From assembly GCA_021769725.1 (NCBI GenBank), contig JAETSI010000005.1:1-64000 (forward strand): a stretch of 64,000 bases of DNA. The letters are read 5' to 3'. Positions 25,836-34,266 of this stretch are shown here, piece by piece (positions within the stretch are counted from its first letter, which is position 1; each line of letters begins with the position of its first letter). The translations under genes were made by a program, and so were the position numbers. The notes below the pieces were generated by a model. The model saw only the letters and a list, made by a program, of their open reading frames with translations. It had not been told where the DNA came from and did not search any database. The DNA is from Oscillospiraceae bacterium (GTDB taxonomy: Bacteria > Bacillota > Clostridia > Oscillospirales > Ruminococcaceae).

Positions 25836-28800
25836 TTAACATAATTCTGAAAGTATTTCAATTAAAACTTGTCTCTTCTCTTGCTCAGTTATTGAACGTC
25901 CCATTTCTTCTATAGCACCTGTAATATCCTGATAAAGTAGCTTAGCACGGTTACTGTACTCTACTTTTTCAAAGCTCTTGGTATTTTCGTTCCCGTTTTC
26001 ATCAACGATAACAATCTTATATTTTTGCTTATCTGATGATTGCACGTGTTTTTTAGCATTAAACTCTTCGACAGTTTGCTTGAATGCTGCTATTCCCTCG
26101 GAATAACGCTTTACAATGTTTTCATCCCAATCATCTATTCTAAGACCTGTTACAGCCTTTCCTATCCTTTCAGCAAAAATAGTTTCATCATTAGTTATGG
26201 CTTTGATGAGACTTAAAATCGAATTTTCCTGATTCGGAAATAAATTCTCTATTGTCGCTTGATTTAATTTGCTATACCATTCACTTAAAACCGTATTCAA
26301 CGATGATTTCCTGTTATTGCCAAAAGTGTTCTTCGTTATATTTACGATATGTTTTATTAGTGATGATTTGCCCTTATCATAAACTTCTTTTGTTTTGCTT
26401 ATGGAGTCTGTGATAGTCATCCCCACGAACTCTTGTCCCATTATCGACGGCAGCTCATTCATGAGGTAATCATGCGGATTAGAAATATTATTATTCAGAC
26501 TATTCACGAATTTTACTCTCTTAGCCTCTATCTTCTTATCCTTCTCATAATCCCTTTTCATCAGTCTGGAACACTTAGGAAGCGACAAGTACCAACGCAT
26601 CATCGCATTAACAATGTACGTGAAGCTATTGTACTGCTTTTCGCTTTCATTTACCGTATCTGTAAATATCTCTGAAAGAGTCTGGATATAATCCGACTTT
26701 TCTTCATTCCAATCCTCAAGCATAACAGTATATGCTTCCGGTTTCAGATTGATACTGTTTAAAGAGTCTGCTGATATCTTTATCTCTGTACCATCACATT
26801 TGAAAATAAGATAGTCTTTAATATCACGAAGCGCCACGGCTATGTATACGGAAATAGCACCTTTTTTCATTCCGATACCATTATGTGGCATTGTAAGTAA
26901 ATTATAAAGCTCCGAGAAAGATTTTTCGCCTTCCTCAGCTGTACGTGCAAAGAAATTACTTATAACATCAAGAACATACTGAATGCTTGGTTCAGCATTT
27001 TTTAGCTCGAACCTATATCCATTTTCATCATTTACCAAAATTCCCGTTTGTACAAGGGTACTTCTCATAAATGATACATCTTGACCAGAACCAACTAATC
27101 CAAGATTCTCTGTAGTTTCGTAATTTTCAAGGATAGCTTTTATTAACTTTGATCTGCTGTTAACTGCCATTGTAGGCAGAACGTCTTTGTTTATGCTTTC
27201 ATTATTGATTAATGGAGTATGAATGTAAATTGTATCACATATAACCGAAAGCAATTCCGTTAAGTGTGATCTTCTGAATATCGCTTGTTTTTCTCCTTTA
27301 TAGTAATAATCTACCTTCTGCTGTTCTGGGTGAGTGTATTTGGAAATAAATTTATAAACGACATTTTCAAGATCCTCTATGATAAGGTCGTATTCACTGC
27401 GAAGAATATTATTTTCGGTTTCGCAAGCATCACGCAACTCCATTGCCGCAAGGTATTTATAAACATATTCATCAAATCTCTCATACTCTTTCGGAATAAT
27501 TATTACTTCCAAATTGTCAGAGGATATCACAGTATTATGAAGCTCAGCTATTTCTGTTTCGTTTTCACAAAAAATCGCATATATAAAACCGCTTTCGCCA
27601 AATAATAATTCATTACCCGACTGACGTGACATGAAATATTTACAGCTTAAAAAGCAAAACTTAAAGTATCTTGTAAGGCAATTATTTTCATTGTGTCTGA
27701 CAGGATAAAGATAGCTATTCTTAGCGCATTGGTTCAGCGCTTCTTCTAATGATTTTTCTGATTTAAGCTTCTCTACCTGATCAGCTATCTTTGCAGCTAT
27801 GTCAACACCGCTGGATTCCTTTAAGCACATGAACTTATTGCTGTTCTTGATATATACAATATAAGCTTGATTTATAAGCTCGTCAATAGTCTTCATTACT
27901 TCATCAGCTGAATAATGTATATTGAAAATGGCACATATCATATCTACTGTTGGAGCAATTCTTTCAAACTGCTGTATGAAGTAAATAACAGATATAGCTT
28001 TTATTATTTTTGAAGCTAATGAGCCTCTCTCTACTTTGGAAAGAATCTTTGATGCAATAAGATATGTCTTATGAATTTCGCTGGAATTAAGCTCTTTACG
28101 CAGCTCCTGTTCAAAATAATCATATAAGTAGTCAGGAGTTACAATAGGAAAATCATCTTTACATTCTTCCACAAACTCCCTGAGCGTATTCTTCTGATTT
28201 GATGTGAGGAACGTAAATAAAGTTCTTTCGTTCTGAGCAATTCTTTCAGAAAGTCTCGGTAAGATAAACGCAGTTACTGGATGTAGAGGATAGCAACCAT
28301 AAACAACAAGCTCATCTTTACCTGAAAGGAAGTTTTCATTTTTAGCGAAGTTCAATAATTCAGAAAACTGTCCATTATGCTCATCCACATATTCATTCCA
28401 AGTGTCTTCGCTTTTGGTTAGTGAATAAGCGATTATTTCGTACATCTGATGGAAGTGATTACTTATGCTTATATGCTCAAAGCGACCTGAAATACCTCTC
28501 CAGCCGTTTACCTTTTCCTGTGGGAGGTTCATATCAATATAGTTGGAAATATCCTTATGACATATAAGGAGCAGGTGAAGCTGCTGACTTGCTTCACGAT
28601 CACATTTTTCGGCAAAGTCCTGAAGCATTTTGGTTTCACTCTCTGTTGCCGATGCAATATTGGATTCAAGATACTTTCCAAACTCGTCATAAACGACATA
28701 CATTCCTGTGAAACCTTTATCCTTCAAAGCTGCATTAACCTTATCATATACATCAACTATATTAAATCCAACAAATGGGTTGAATATGCTTCCGGCAGTA

Positions 28801-29417
28801 AGTTCAGGATATATTTCATTGAAAGTTTTGTAGGCATTTACATCATTGGCAACTAATGCCTTAGTAAACTTATCTATTTTCATCCCAATCTTATTCTTAA
28901 AACTCTTATATGTATCTGGATATCTTTCTTTCCACATATTAATTGTGTTGGAAGCGGCAACGAAATGAGTTTCAGGCATTATATCCTCAAGATCATAAAG
29001 TTTGAGCGCCTGCTGCAATGCTCCTAAAAAAGACTGTGTAAGATTACCGCTGTTCCCGTTTATAATAACGGGCAGCAATCTGTTTTTACTGGAAATATAG
29101 TTCTTGATCCTCTTATGTATATCTTCATTAATGTCCTTTATTTTACTAAGGAGATTTTTAAAGTACCTTTTATCTTTATTATATAAAATTGACAATGCAA
29201 CAAGGACAGTATGCGATTTACCACGTCCATATGCTCCGGTCAATATTTTCGCTCTATCTAAGTGATCTGTTTCAGTGTTTACAAGGATGCTGTCTATAAT
29301 ATCCAGTGCAGATGATGTCGGAATAAAACCCGATATTTTTCCCTTGTCATTGAAATCATACTCTATATTTACGGAAGACTGAAAACCACGAGATATTTCA
29401 ATTTTATCATTTAGCAT
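25836..29417 (-). CDS. Large P-loop ATPase of the phosphorothioation-like cluster (SspC/BrxC-like)
   Basis: A 1193-aa protein. Walker A is GAYGRGKSHT near residues 61-70, preceded by IEISRGFQSSVNIEYDFNDKG. A Walker B-like strand occurs in GMYVVYDEFGKYLES near 240-255. The remainder is long and helical, with winged-helix-like parts (620-720, 780-850). The early GxYGxGKSH loop and great length recall BrxC/PglY ATPases of BREX; position between DUF4007 and cysteine desulfurase genes points to the ATPase slot of an Ssp-type system. I leave the symbol open because I cannot align it. Gaps are 10 nt upstream and 12 nt downstream; AGGAGA ribosome site. Confidence 0.75.
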   Translation of the reverse strand: MLNDKIEISRGFQSSVNIEYDFNDKGKISGFIPTSSALDIIDSILVNTETDHLDRAKILTGAYGRGKSHTVLVALSILYNKDKRYFKNLLSKIKDINEDIHKRIKNYISSKNRLLPVIINGNSGNLTQSFLGALQQALKLYDLEDIMPETHFVAASNTINMWKERYPDTYKSFKNKIGMKIDKFTKALVANDVNAYKTFNEIYPELTAGSIFNPFVGFNIVDVYDKVNAALKDKGFTGMYVVYDEFGKYLESNIASATESETKMLQDFAEKCDREASQQLHLLLICHKDISNYIDMNLPQEKVNGWRGISGRFEHISISNHFHQMYEIIAYSLTKSEDTWNEYVDEHNGQFSELLNFAKNENFLSGKDELVVYGCYPLHPVTAFILPRLSERIAQNERTLFTFLTSNQKNTLREFVEECKDDFPIVTPDYLYDYFEQELRKELNSSEIHKTYLIASKILSKVERGSLASKIIKAISVIYFIQQFERIAPTVDMICAIFNIHYSADEVMKTIDELINQAYIVYIKNSNKFMCLKESSGVDIAAKIADQVEKLKSEKSLEEALNQCAKNSYLYPVRHNENNCLTRYFKFCFLSCKYFMSRQSGNELLFGESGFIYAIFCENETEIAELHNTVISSDNLEVIIIPKEYERFDEYVYKYLAAMELRDACETENNILRSEYDLIIEDLENVVYKFISKYTHPEQQKVDYYYKGEKQAIFRRSHLTELLSVICDTIYIHTPLINNESINKDVLPTMAVNSRSKLIKAILENYETTENLGLVGSGQDVSFMRSTLVQTGILVNDENGYRFELKNAEPSIQYVLDVISNFFARTAEEGEKSFSELYNLLTMPHNGIGMKKGAISVYIAVALRDIKDYLIFKCDGTEIKISADSLNSINLKPEAYTVMLEDWNEEKSDYIQTLSEIFTDTVNESEKQYNSFTYIVNAMMRWYLSLPKCSRLMKRDYEKDKKIEAKRVKFVNSLNNNISNPHDYLMNELPSIMGQEFVGMTITDSISKTKEVYDKGKSSLIKHIVNITKNTFGNNRKSSLNTVLSEWYSKLNQATIENLFPNQENSILSLIKAITNDETIFAERIGKAVTGLRIDDWDENIVKRYSEGIAAFKQTVEEFNAKKHVQSSDKQKYKIVIVDENGNENTKSFEKVEYSNRAKLLYQDITGAIEEMGRSITEQEKRQVLIEILSELC

Positions 29418-29427
29418 GATCTTTCTC

Positions 29428-30315
29428 CTACCTATCGTTTAATTCCTGATAATAAAGCTCAACGCAATCTATATATGACATATCAGTTGTAAGCCTGATA
29501 ACATCAAGCCCTGCTGTGCGGACTACTTTAAGATATCCTAATGTATCCAGTTTATAAAGTATATTATGAAGTGAAATAGTATCAAGGCAAAAGACCTTTC
29601 CAATACTACAATTGTCATTTTGCAATGCAGATATTCTTATTTCTTCATTATCAGGATACCTGTCAAGGATAACAGCAAGTACGATAAGTGCAGGAATATC
29701 CTCTGCTTTAGGCGATTCCTTTTGGAATATCCTGTCATGATTCTTTACTTCTGAAAAACTTATAAGTCCCAATTCAGTAAGTGGACATTCTATATTATCT
29801 TCTGGATCAGATGACAAATTCTTTTTTGAATAATATGTGCTGATTATACATTTGAAGTCATCGCTTACTGCTCTTCCGCTTGGCATATCAACTCCTTCGT
29901 CGCTCATTGAGATAAACTTTTTTACTCTCTTTGCAAAATCATCCTCTGAGAATTCTGAAAGATCAAACTCATTGAAGAAAATATACCATGAAGTTGCATC
30001 ATTTTTATTTGATGCAAGGGAATAATGAATAAGCCACAATGTACCGATTTCTTCAATGTATCGATCATTGTTGTATATAATATTTCCTAAATCTGTCAGT
30101 TTTTGATATCTGCGTCCAAAATTCGGTTCGCTTGTAAGACCAGTTACCTGAAGCCAGTATCTTAAAGCCTTGACCATATTTGAACCTATACCAAGACTAT
30201 CCATAGGATTAACTTCCTTACTTACAAAGACATCAGGTGAAGCGATAACATTACGCAGTCCTTTTGTCAACCAACCTTTTCTGATAGCAAAGGTCTCATG
30301 TCCTCTAAACTTCAT
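29428..30315 (-). CDS. sspB: DUF4007 protein, SspB-like
   Basis: A 295-aa DUF4007 protein. The N-terminus MKFRGHETFAIRKGWLTKGL, then VNPMDSLGIGSNMVKALRYWLQVTGL, is the family hallmark. The rest is winged-helix-like (ISFSEVKNHDRIFQKE, DTISLHNILYKLDTLGYLKVV). DUF4007 proteins sit beside PAPS-reductase-like genes in phosphorothioation clusters. To my knowledge SspB is of this family and nicks DNA for sulfur insertion; that is recall, not shown here. The start follows AAAGGAATAATATAC. It begins 5 nt after the sspD-like stop and ends 10 nt before the large ATPase gene, so it is the second gene of the operon. Confidence 0.8.
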   Translation of the reverse strand: MKFRGHETFAIRKGWLTKGLRNVIASPDVFVSKEVNPMDSLGIGSNMVKALRYWLQVTGLTSEPNFGRRYQKLTDLGNIIYNNDRYIEEIGTLWLIHYSLASNKNDATSWYIFFNEFDLSEFSEDDFAKRVKKFISMSDEGVDMPSGRAVSDDFKCIISTYYSKKNLSSDPEDNIECPLTELGLISFSEVKNHDRIFQKESPKAEDIPALIVLAVILDRYPDNEEIRISALQNDNCSIGKVFCLDTISLHNILYKLDTLGYLKVVRTAGLDVIRLTTDMSYIDCVELYYQELNDR

Positions 30316-30320
30316 GTATA

Positions 30321-32042
30321 TTATTCCTTTTCTTTGGTTTTCAAATACTTATCCATCAGGCAGCCACCATCAAGATATTTAGCTGTTACACACATTTTAC
30401 AATGCCTGCACTTTTCATCATCAATATGATATGTTCCACCTGTAATAGAAATAGCGTTAAATTTGCATAATGACTCACACTTCAGACACTTACGGCAAGC
30501 ATTGAACTTTCTTACCTGATATCCCACCATACGCTGTAAGTCATCATGGCTCTTGACATTGAGTGTCTTCACCTTTACTGAATACTCATAATTATCCTGA
30601 TTAAAAGGCTGAACAGACAATATTGGAGTCATAGTTTTTACATCAAGAACTATAGTCTCATGTATCAGTTTCCGTCCAAGCTCCTTTGATACCTTGCCAA
30701 ACGGAGTAAGCATATTAAGAAATTCATCATTCATAGGACGAGTTAGTCTGTACACTTTTGCGTGATCCTCAGCAGTACAATTAGTATATCTGATTTTTAC
30801 ATCCTCGGCTGCCTTAACACCGTTACCGCCCTGACGAGCTTTCCATTTTCCTGTATCAATATAAACTTCCGGATCTGGTTTTCCTATCCTCTTAGCAAAC
30901 GAAATAAGGAAGTCATGCCATTTTTTATACTGTTCTGGCATATAGATTGACGAAAGGAACTGTGCTCTTTCATTATTATTCGGACAACACCAACAGCCTA
31001 CACGATCATATCCAAGCCTGTAAGCATCGTTGAAATCAATATTCTCCCCAAGAATATACAGCCAAATATCAATATCCGCCCAATAGAAAATAGGTGAAGC
31101 AACCTTCTGCTTCTGTATCTTTACTGCTTCTGCATCGTCCTCAACACGATTGTATTTGCTTCGGCTTACCGATTCGCACTTTCGAATACCATAAAATGTC
31201 AATATATTCTTGTCGCGATAATATCGATTTAGGATTCTTGTAATAGGTCCTGTTTTAAACATCGAACAGCACCAACGCATCATTCTTGCCGGAGGACCTA
31301 TATCATCACAAACATCATAAAAATTCTGCTCACGGTTAATCGCTATACGGAATATGGCAAGCGGATTATCATTTCTGAAACGCTCAGCATATTTAAGTGT
31401 CAACGGAAATTCAAGTGTTGTATTTCCAAAAATATGTACAAGGCTCGGCTCGCTCATTGCCTTAACCGCGAGATCAGCTGTAACAGTTGAGTCCTTGCCT
31501 CCAGAAAAAGACAAAACCACATTCTCTATCAGAAACTTAGAAGATTCTTTTCGGATAAAATTGTGGGCTTCATCGATTCGATAACGCAAATGTTCCTGAT
31601 TAGCTTCTATAAATTTCGAAATATATTTATTAAAATCATCATAGCTATTCTGCGAACGATATTCTTCTAACTTTCCAATTATATAGTCAGAGGAATATTT
31701 TTTATAGTGCTTTGATGAGATAGCAAAGGATTTTCCATTTACATAATATCTGTTATTATTAGCCCATACAGAGTCATGCAAATATGCAAGCGGCTTGTCA
31801 AAGAGTATTTCTATTAACAGACGCTCTTCTGGAAATACTGTTCTCAAATCAGAAGCCAAGTATTTGGCTTCACCGCCACACAACGGACATTTATTGATAT
31901 CAGTTTCATTTTCCATTCTGATTATTGGTATATTGCAAATGTTACACCAATGCACTTCTGTGTTAGGTTCATATTCTGTTTTTTCACCACACAGTTCACA
32001 GACACTATGTGGGGTTTCATGTTTACAATTGTCGCACCACAT
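30321..32042 (-). CDS. sspD: PAPS-reductase-like ATP pyrophosphatase with zinc ribbons and ferredoxin-like end (SspD/DndC-like)
   Basis: A 573-aa protein. Residues 1-60 hold CxxC pairs (WCDNCKHE, VCELCGE, WCNICN, KCPLCG), likely two zinc ribbons. The PP-loop SGGKDSTVTAD is near 178-188. Cysteines in RWCCSMFKTGP and GCWCCPNNN resemble the Fe-S/sulfur-handling Cys of DndC and SspD. The C-terminus carries CRKCLKCESLCKF and CRHCKMC, a ferredoxin-like 4Fe-4S pattern. The expected role is to activate the DNA backbone with ATP and insert sulfur supplied by the desulfurase. ATG 32042 is the natural start because the zinc ribbon begins there; an upstream in-frame TTG (32072) lacks a ribosome site. First gene of the operon. 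Confidence 0.8.
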   Translation of the reverse strand: MWCDNCKHETPHSVCELCGEKTEYEPNTEVHWCNICNIPIIRMENETDINKCPLCGGEAKYLASDLRTVFPEERLLIEILFDKPLAYLHDSVWANNNRYYVNGKSFAISSKHYKKYSSDYIIGKLEEYRSQNSYDDFNKYISKFIEANQEHLRYRIDEAHNFIRKESSKFLIENVVLSFSGGKDSTVTADLAVKAMSEPSLVHIFGNTTLEFPLTLKYAERFRNDNPLAIFRIAINREQNFYDVCDDIGPPARMMRWCCSMFKTGPITRILNRYYRDKNILTFYGIRKCESVSRSKYNRVEDDAEAVKIQKQKVASPIFYWADIDIWLYILGENIDFNDAYRLGYDRVGCWCCPNNNERAQFLSSIYMPEQYKKWHDFLISFAKRIGKPDPEVYIDTGKWKARQGGNGVKAAEDVKIRYTNCTAEDHAKVYRLTRPMNDEFLNMLTPFGKVSKELGRKLIHETIVLDVKTMTPILSVQPFNQDNYEYSVKVKTLNVKSHDDLQRMVGYQVRKFNACRKCLKCESLCKFNAISITGGTYHIDDEKCRHCKMCVTAKYLDGGCLMDKYLKTKEKE

Positions 32043-32123
32043 AATGCTTACACAAACTCCATTTTTATTCAAATAATATGCATTTTAACTGTATTCTCAA
32101 AATGTATACGTATCTATTTTATA

Positions 32124-32152
32124 ATTATATCACAAATCGCCAAAAAAATCAA
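32124..32152 (-). promoter_or_regulatory. Promoter of the Ssp-like operon
   Basis: Minus strand: TTGATT (32147-32152), 17-nt spacer, TATAAT (32124-32129) with a TGTGA extension. The predicted RNA start is about 75 nt before the sspD-like ATG. No other promoter this good is seen down to 17.5 kb. Confidence 0.8.
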
Positions 32153-32314
32153 TATTATTTATCATAATAATATAATTAAATCATATTATTAAAACTTCTT
32201 TGATTATATGCATATTCATGCACTCTTTGAAGTTTATTTCATAAGAACACAAAGAGCGATACAATTGTAATTACAAGATTGCCAAATAAGTCTATATAAG
32301 GTATTTTATTAATA

Positions 32315-32809
32315 TCAAATTTCACGAAAATTATCAATCCCAAGTATCTCCATACTTATATCTTGACTTTTAGCATATCCTGCTCCGTAGCAATTTTTCG
32401 CAATATTTCCTATCACAAGGAGCAGGTCTGAATCATCTATCATGTGTTCATCTGCCCAGTTATAACACTTTTCATCATACTGGTCAGAGACGATCTCAAC
32501 GCTGTCAGCCCGAGCATGAAGTTCAAAGAATCTGTCACGAAATTCCTCCACCCAGTTTGTAGACTGCTCCTCATAGGGCATAGCGATATGCAGTTCAATG
32601 TTGTTATACATACGAAGAGCCGAAATTATCTCCGCACACCACAGCGGTACTCCGTACTCGCAGTTCACCCAGAAACGATCATATCCCCGACAGTAAAGCT
32701 CCCATATCTTTTCAAGGAGTTTAGTCTTGATTTCGGGATATGGCGGTTCTTTTTCATTTTTGCAGACAAGATCCAGTTCCTCACCAGTTGATATTATTGT
32801 ACAGGTCAT
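32315..32809 (-). CDS. DUF1273/SLOG family protein (YpsA-like)
   Basis: A 164-aa protein of the SLOG (SMF/DprA-LOG) superfamily, DUF1273 branch: ELYCRGYDRFWVNCEYGVPLWCAEIISAL near 40-68, LHIAMPYEEQSTNW and DDSDLLLVIGN near the end. The canonical glycine of the SLOG loop is partly changed (N-C-E-Y-G-V). SLOG proteins bind nucleotides or nucleotide-derived signals and occur in several conflict systems. I chose ATG 32809 with AAAGAGTG upstream. It is divergent from an XRE repressor with operator repeats between them, so it is probably under that regulator's control. Confidence 0.75.
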   Translation of the reverse strand: MTCTIISTGEELDLVCKNEKEPPYPEIKTKLLEKIWELYCRGYDRFWVNCEYGVPLWCAEIISALRMYNNIELHIAMPYEEQSTNWVEEFRDRFFELHARADSVEIVSDQYDEKCYNWADEHMIDDSDLLLVIGNIAKNCYGAGYAKSQDISMEILGIDNFREI

Positions 32810-32830
32810 TATGATCACTCTTTCTTTTAT

Positions 32831-32868
32831 TTGGGATATATCGTATATTATATTGCGATATATCCCAA
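32831..32868. promoter_or_regulatory. Operator-like inverted repeat, 13-bp arms
   Basis: TTGGGATATATCG (32831-32843) and CGATATATCCCAA (32856-32868) are perfect complements 12 nt apart, in the intergenic region between the SLOG and XRE genes. The core GATATATCG recurs at 32904. Confidence 0.75.
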
Positions 32869-32903
32869 TCATTTTGCTTCAAAGTTTGGTAAAATTAAAT
32901 ATA

Positions 32904-32913
32904 CGATATATCG
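32904..32913. promoter_or_regulatory. Third operator half: CGATATATCG palindrome
   Basis: A 10-bp perfect palindrome sharing its core with the 32831-32868 repeat. It lies 8 nt before the XRE gene's ribosome site, where a bound repressor would block its own transcription. Confidence 0.65.
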
Positions 32914-32933
32914 CAAACCAGGAGTGATTTGTT

Positions 32934-33176
32934 ATGAATGCTAAGGAAGCTGTTGCTAAAAGAATACTTGAACTATGTGAAGAACAGGATATCGCTATAA
33001 ATAATCTCGCCAATATTTCAGGTATTTCTCCTTCAACGATCTATAGTATGCTGAATGAAAAGAGCCAGAATCCAGGCGTTGTTTCTATTAAGAAACTATG
33101 CGACGGATTAAACATAACCCTCAGACAATTCTTCGATTCGGACATTTTTGACAATCTCGAGCAAGAAATCAAATAA
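32934..33176 (+). CDS. XRE-family HTH transcriptional regulator
   Basis: An 80-aa Cro/C1-type repressor. The HTH is ILELCEEQDIAINNLANISGISPSTIYSMLNEK (residues 11-43), followed by the usual VSIKKLCDGLNITLRQFFDSD. It should bind DNA as a dimer. ATG 32934 is preceded by CAGGAGTG. The palindromic GATATATCG elements just upstream are its likely operators, giving autoregulation and control of the divergent SLOG gene. Confidence 0.88.
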   Translation: MNAKEAVAKRILELCEEQDIAINNLANISGISPSTIYSMLNEKSQNPGVVSIKKLCDGLNITLRQFFDSDIFDNLEQEIK

Positions 33177-33181
33177 TAGCA

Positions 33182-33220
33182 ATCCCTGTAATAGGTTCTC
33201 ACGCCTTATTACAGGGATTT
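33182..33220 (+). terminator. Terminator of the XRE regulator gene
   Basis: A 13-bp perfect stem AATCCCTGTAATA / TATTACAGGGATT with a 13-nt loop, followed by TTCAT, 5 nt after the XRE stop. It can also act on the minus strand. Confidence 0.8.
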
Positions 33221-33299
33221 TCATATATACAGCTTTGCAGTTCATTATGGGCGGCATCAGCAAAAACTATTTGCAGAGTTCGTTTATGATCAAATAGTT

Positions 33300-33833
33300 T
33301 TATTCTTCATCGTCCTGAGGAACGAATATCTTAGGACATTTCCATTCAGCCCCATCTTCCTTGCGAACAATTAACTGCGTCGGTTTGCCAGTAACATCTG
33401 CCATACGCTGAGCCAGTGCAAAGTTAGTTTTATTATCAGCATACAGCATCGAACCGTCATTGAAATTTGTCGGACTCACAGCGACATGATTGTGATATGA
33501 GCAATCTTCACGTTTTTTGAAGTGCGTTCCGATCGCAGCAAGATGTGATTCTATTATAGGCTCAAATATTTCCTTTGCAAGCTCCATTGCTCTTTCGGCT
33601 GTTGGAGCTGTTTTTTCAGTCAATGATGCAATATAATGAAACACAGGTGTCTTGTCCTGATTGTTATAAAATTCAGCAATTCTTTTGAACTGCTGAAATG
33701 CGTTTCGTGAATTATTAGGATCAATTCCAAAGCCTTCTTTCAGAAGCTGATCTTTTCCAATAGGGTAGTTGACAACGTTCCTCAGGCACTTGTCGTCTCC
33801 ATCGGTGTGAAGAATTACTTTAAAAGTTTCCAT
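33300..33833 (-). CDS. Minimal relaxase/mobilization-like protein
   Basis: A 177-aa protein. The segment KKREDCSYHNHVAVSPTNFNDGSML (near 108-133) has the H-x-H of relaxase motif III, and the upstream VFHYIASLTEKTAPTAERAMELAKE (near 63-88) matches the hydrophobic His strand of MobA/Mob-type relaxases. Full relaxases are usually 300-600 aa, so this is a short form lacking a C-terminal domain. Such enzymes nick oriT to start transfer. The gene overlaps its RHH partner by 19 nt. It could be a degenerate relic, but the frame is intact and the partner is present, so I favour a compact relaxosome. Confidence 0.65.
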   Translation of the reverse strand: METFKVILHTDGDDKCLRNVVNYPIGKDQLLKEGFGIDPNNSRNAFQQFKRIAEFYNNQDKTPVFHYIASLTEKTAPTAERAMELAKEIFEPIIESHLAAIGTHFKKREDCSYHNHVAVSPTNFNDGSMLYADNKTNFALAQRMADVTGKPTQLIVRKEDGAEWKCPKIFVPQDDEE

Positions 33834-34090
33834 AATTTCATAACCCCTTTCTGAATCTTGATAGCCTCTTGTGGCTGATCTGGTTTAAGTTCCTCATATT
33901 TTGAGTTTCCAGCATCCTGTAACTCCACCATTAGTTCAGGGGTAAGCGGAATTGGATAGTGCTGAAGTCGATACAACGCCACATCTGAACGTGGTATGCC
34001 TTTCTCTTTAGCTTCCCGATCTATTTCATTGAATAGAGCCTCAGGAACCTTGAGTGGTAGTGGAACTTTCTTTGTTTTCTGATCTTTCAT
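33815..34090 (-). CDS. MobC-like ribbon-helix-helix accessory protein
   Basis: A 91-aa basic protein: KKVPLPLKVPEALFNEIDREAKEKGIPRSDVALYRLQH (residues 5-42) has the beta-strand then two-helix layout of RHH relaxosome proteins. It should bind near oriT and help the relaxase. ATG 34090 is chosen because AGGAGTG lies before it; the upstream in-frame ATG lacks a site. It overlaps the relaxase gene. The 140 nt upstream (34091-34233) is the natural place for oriT, though I see only a weak inverted repeat (ATGTA / TACAT). Confidence 0.7.
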   Translation of the reverse strand: MKDQKTKKVPLPLKVPEALFNEIDREAKEKGIPRSDVALYRLQHYPIPLTPELMVELQDAGNSKYEELKPDQPQEAIKIQKGVMKLWKLLK

Positions 34091-34233
34091 ATCGATCACT
34101 CCTATGTAAGTATTTTCCTTATTCATTCTCTATACTCAGTCTATCACATTATATTTGTTAAATATATTACAGGATATAAGTATAGAAGAAATGTATTACG
34201 GAATTACATATAAGTACATTTTTCGCAAAAAAA

Positions 34234-34255
34234 ATCCTCCCAAAATTGAGAGGAT
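34234..34255 (-). terminator. Terminator of the DUF1848 gene
   Basis: Minus strand ATCCTC...GAGGAT stem followed by eight T, 12 nt after the DUF1848 stop. Confidence 0.75.
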
Positions 34256-34266
34256 AAAAATACTAT

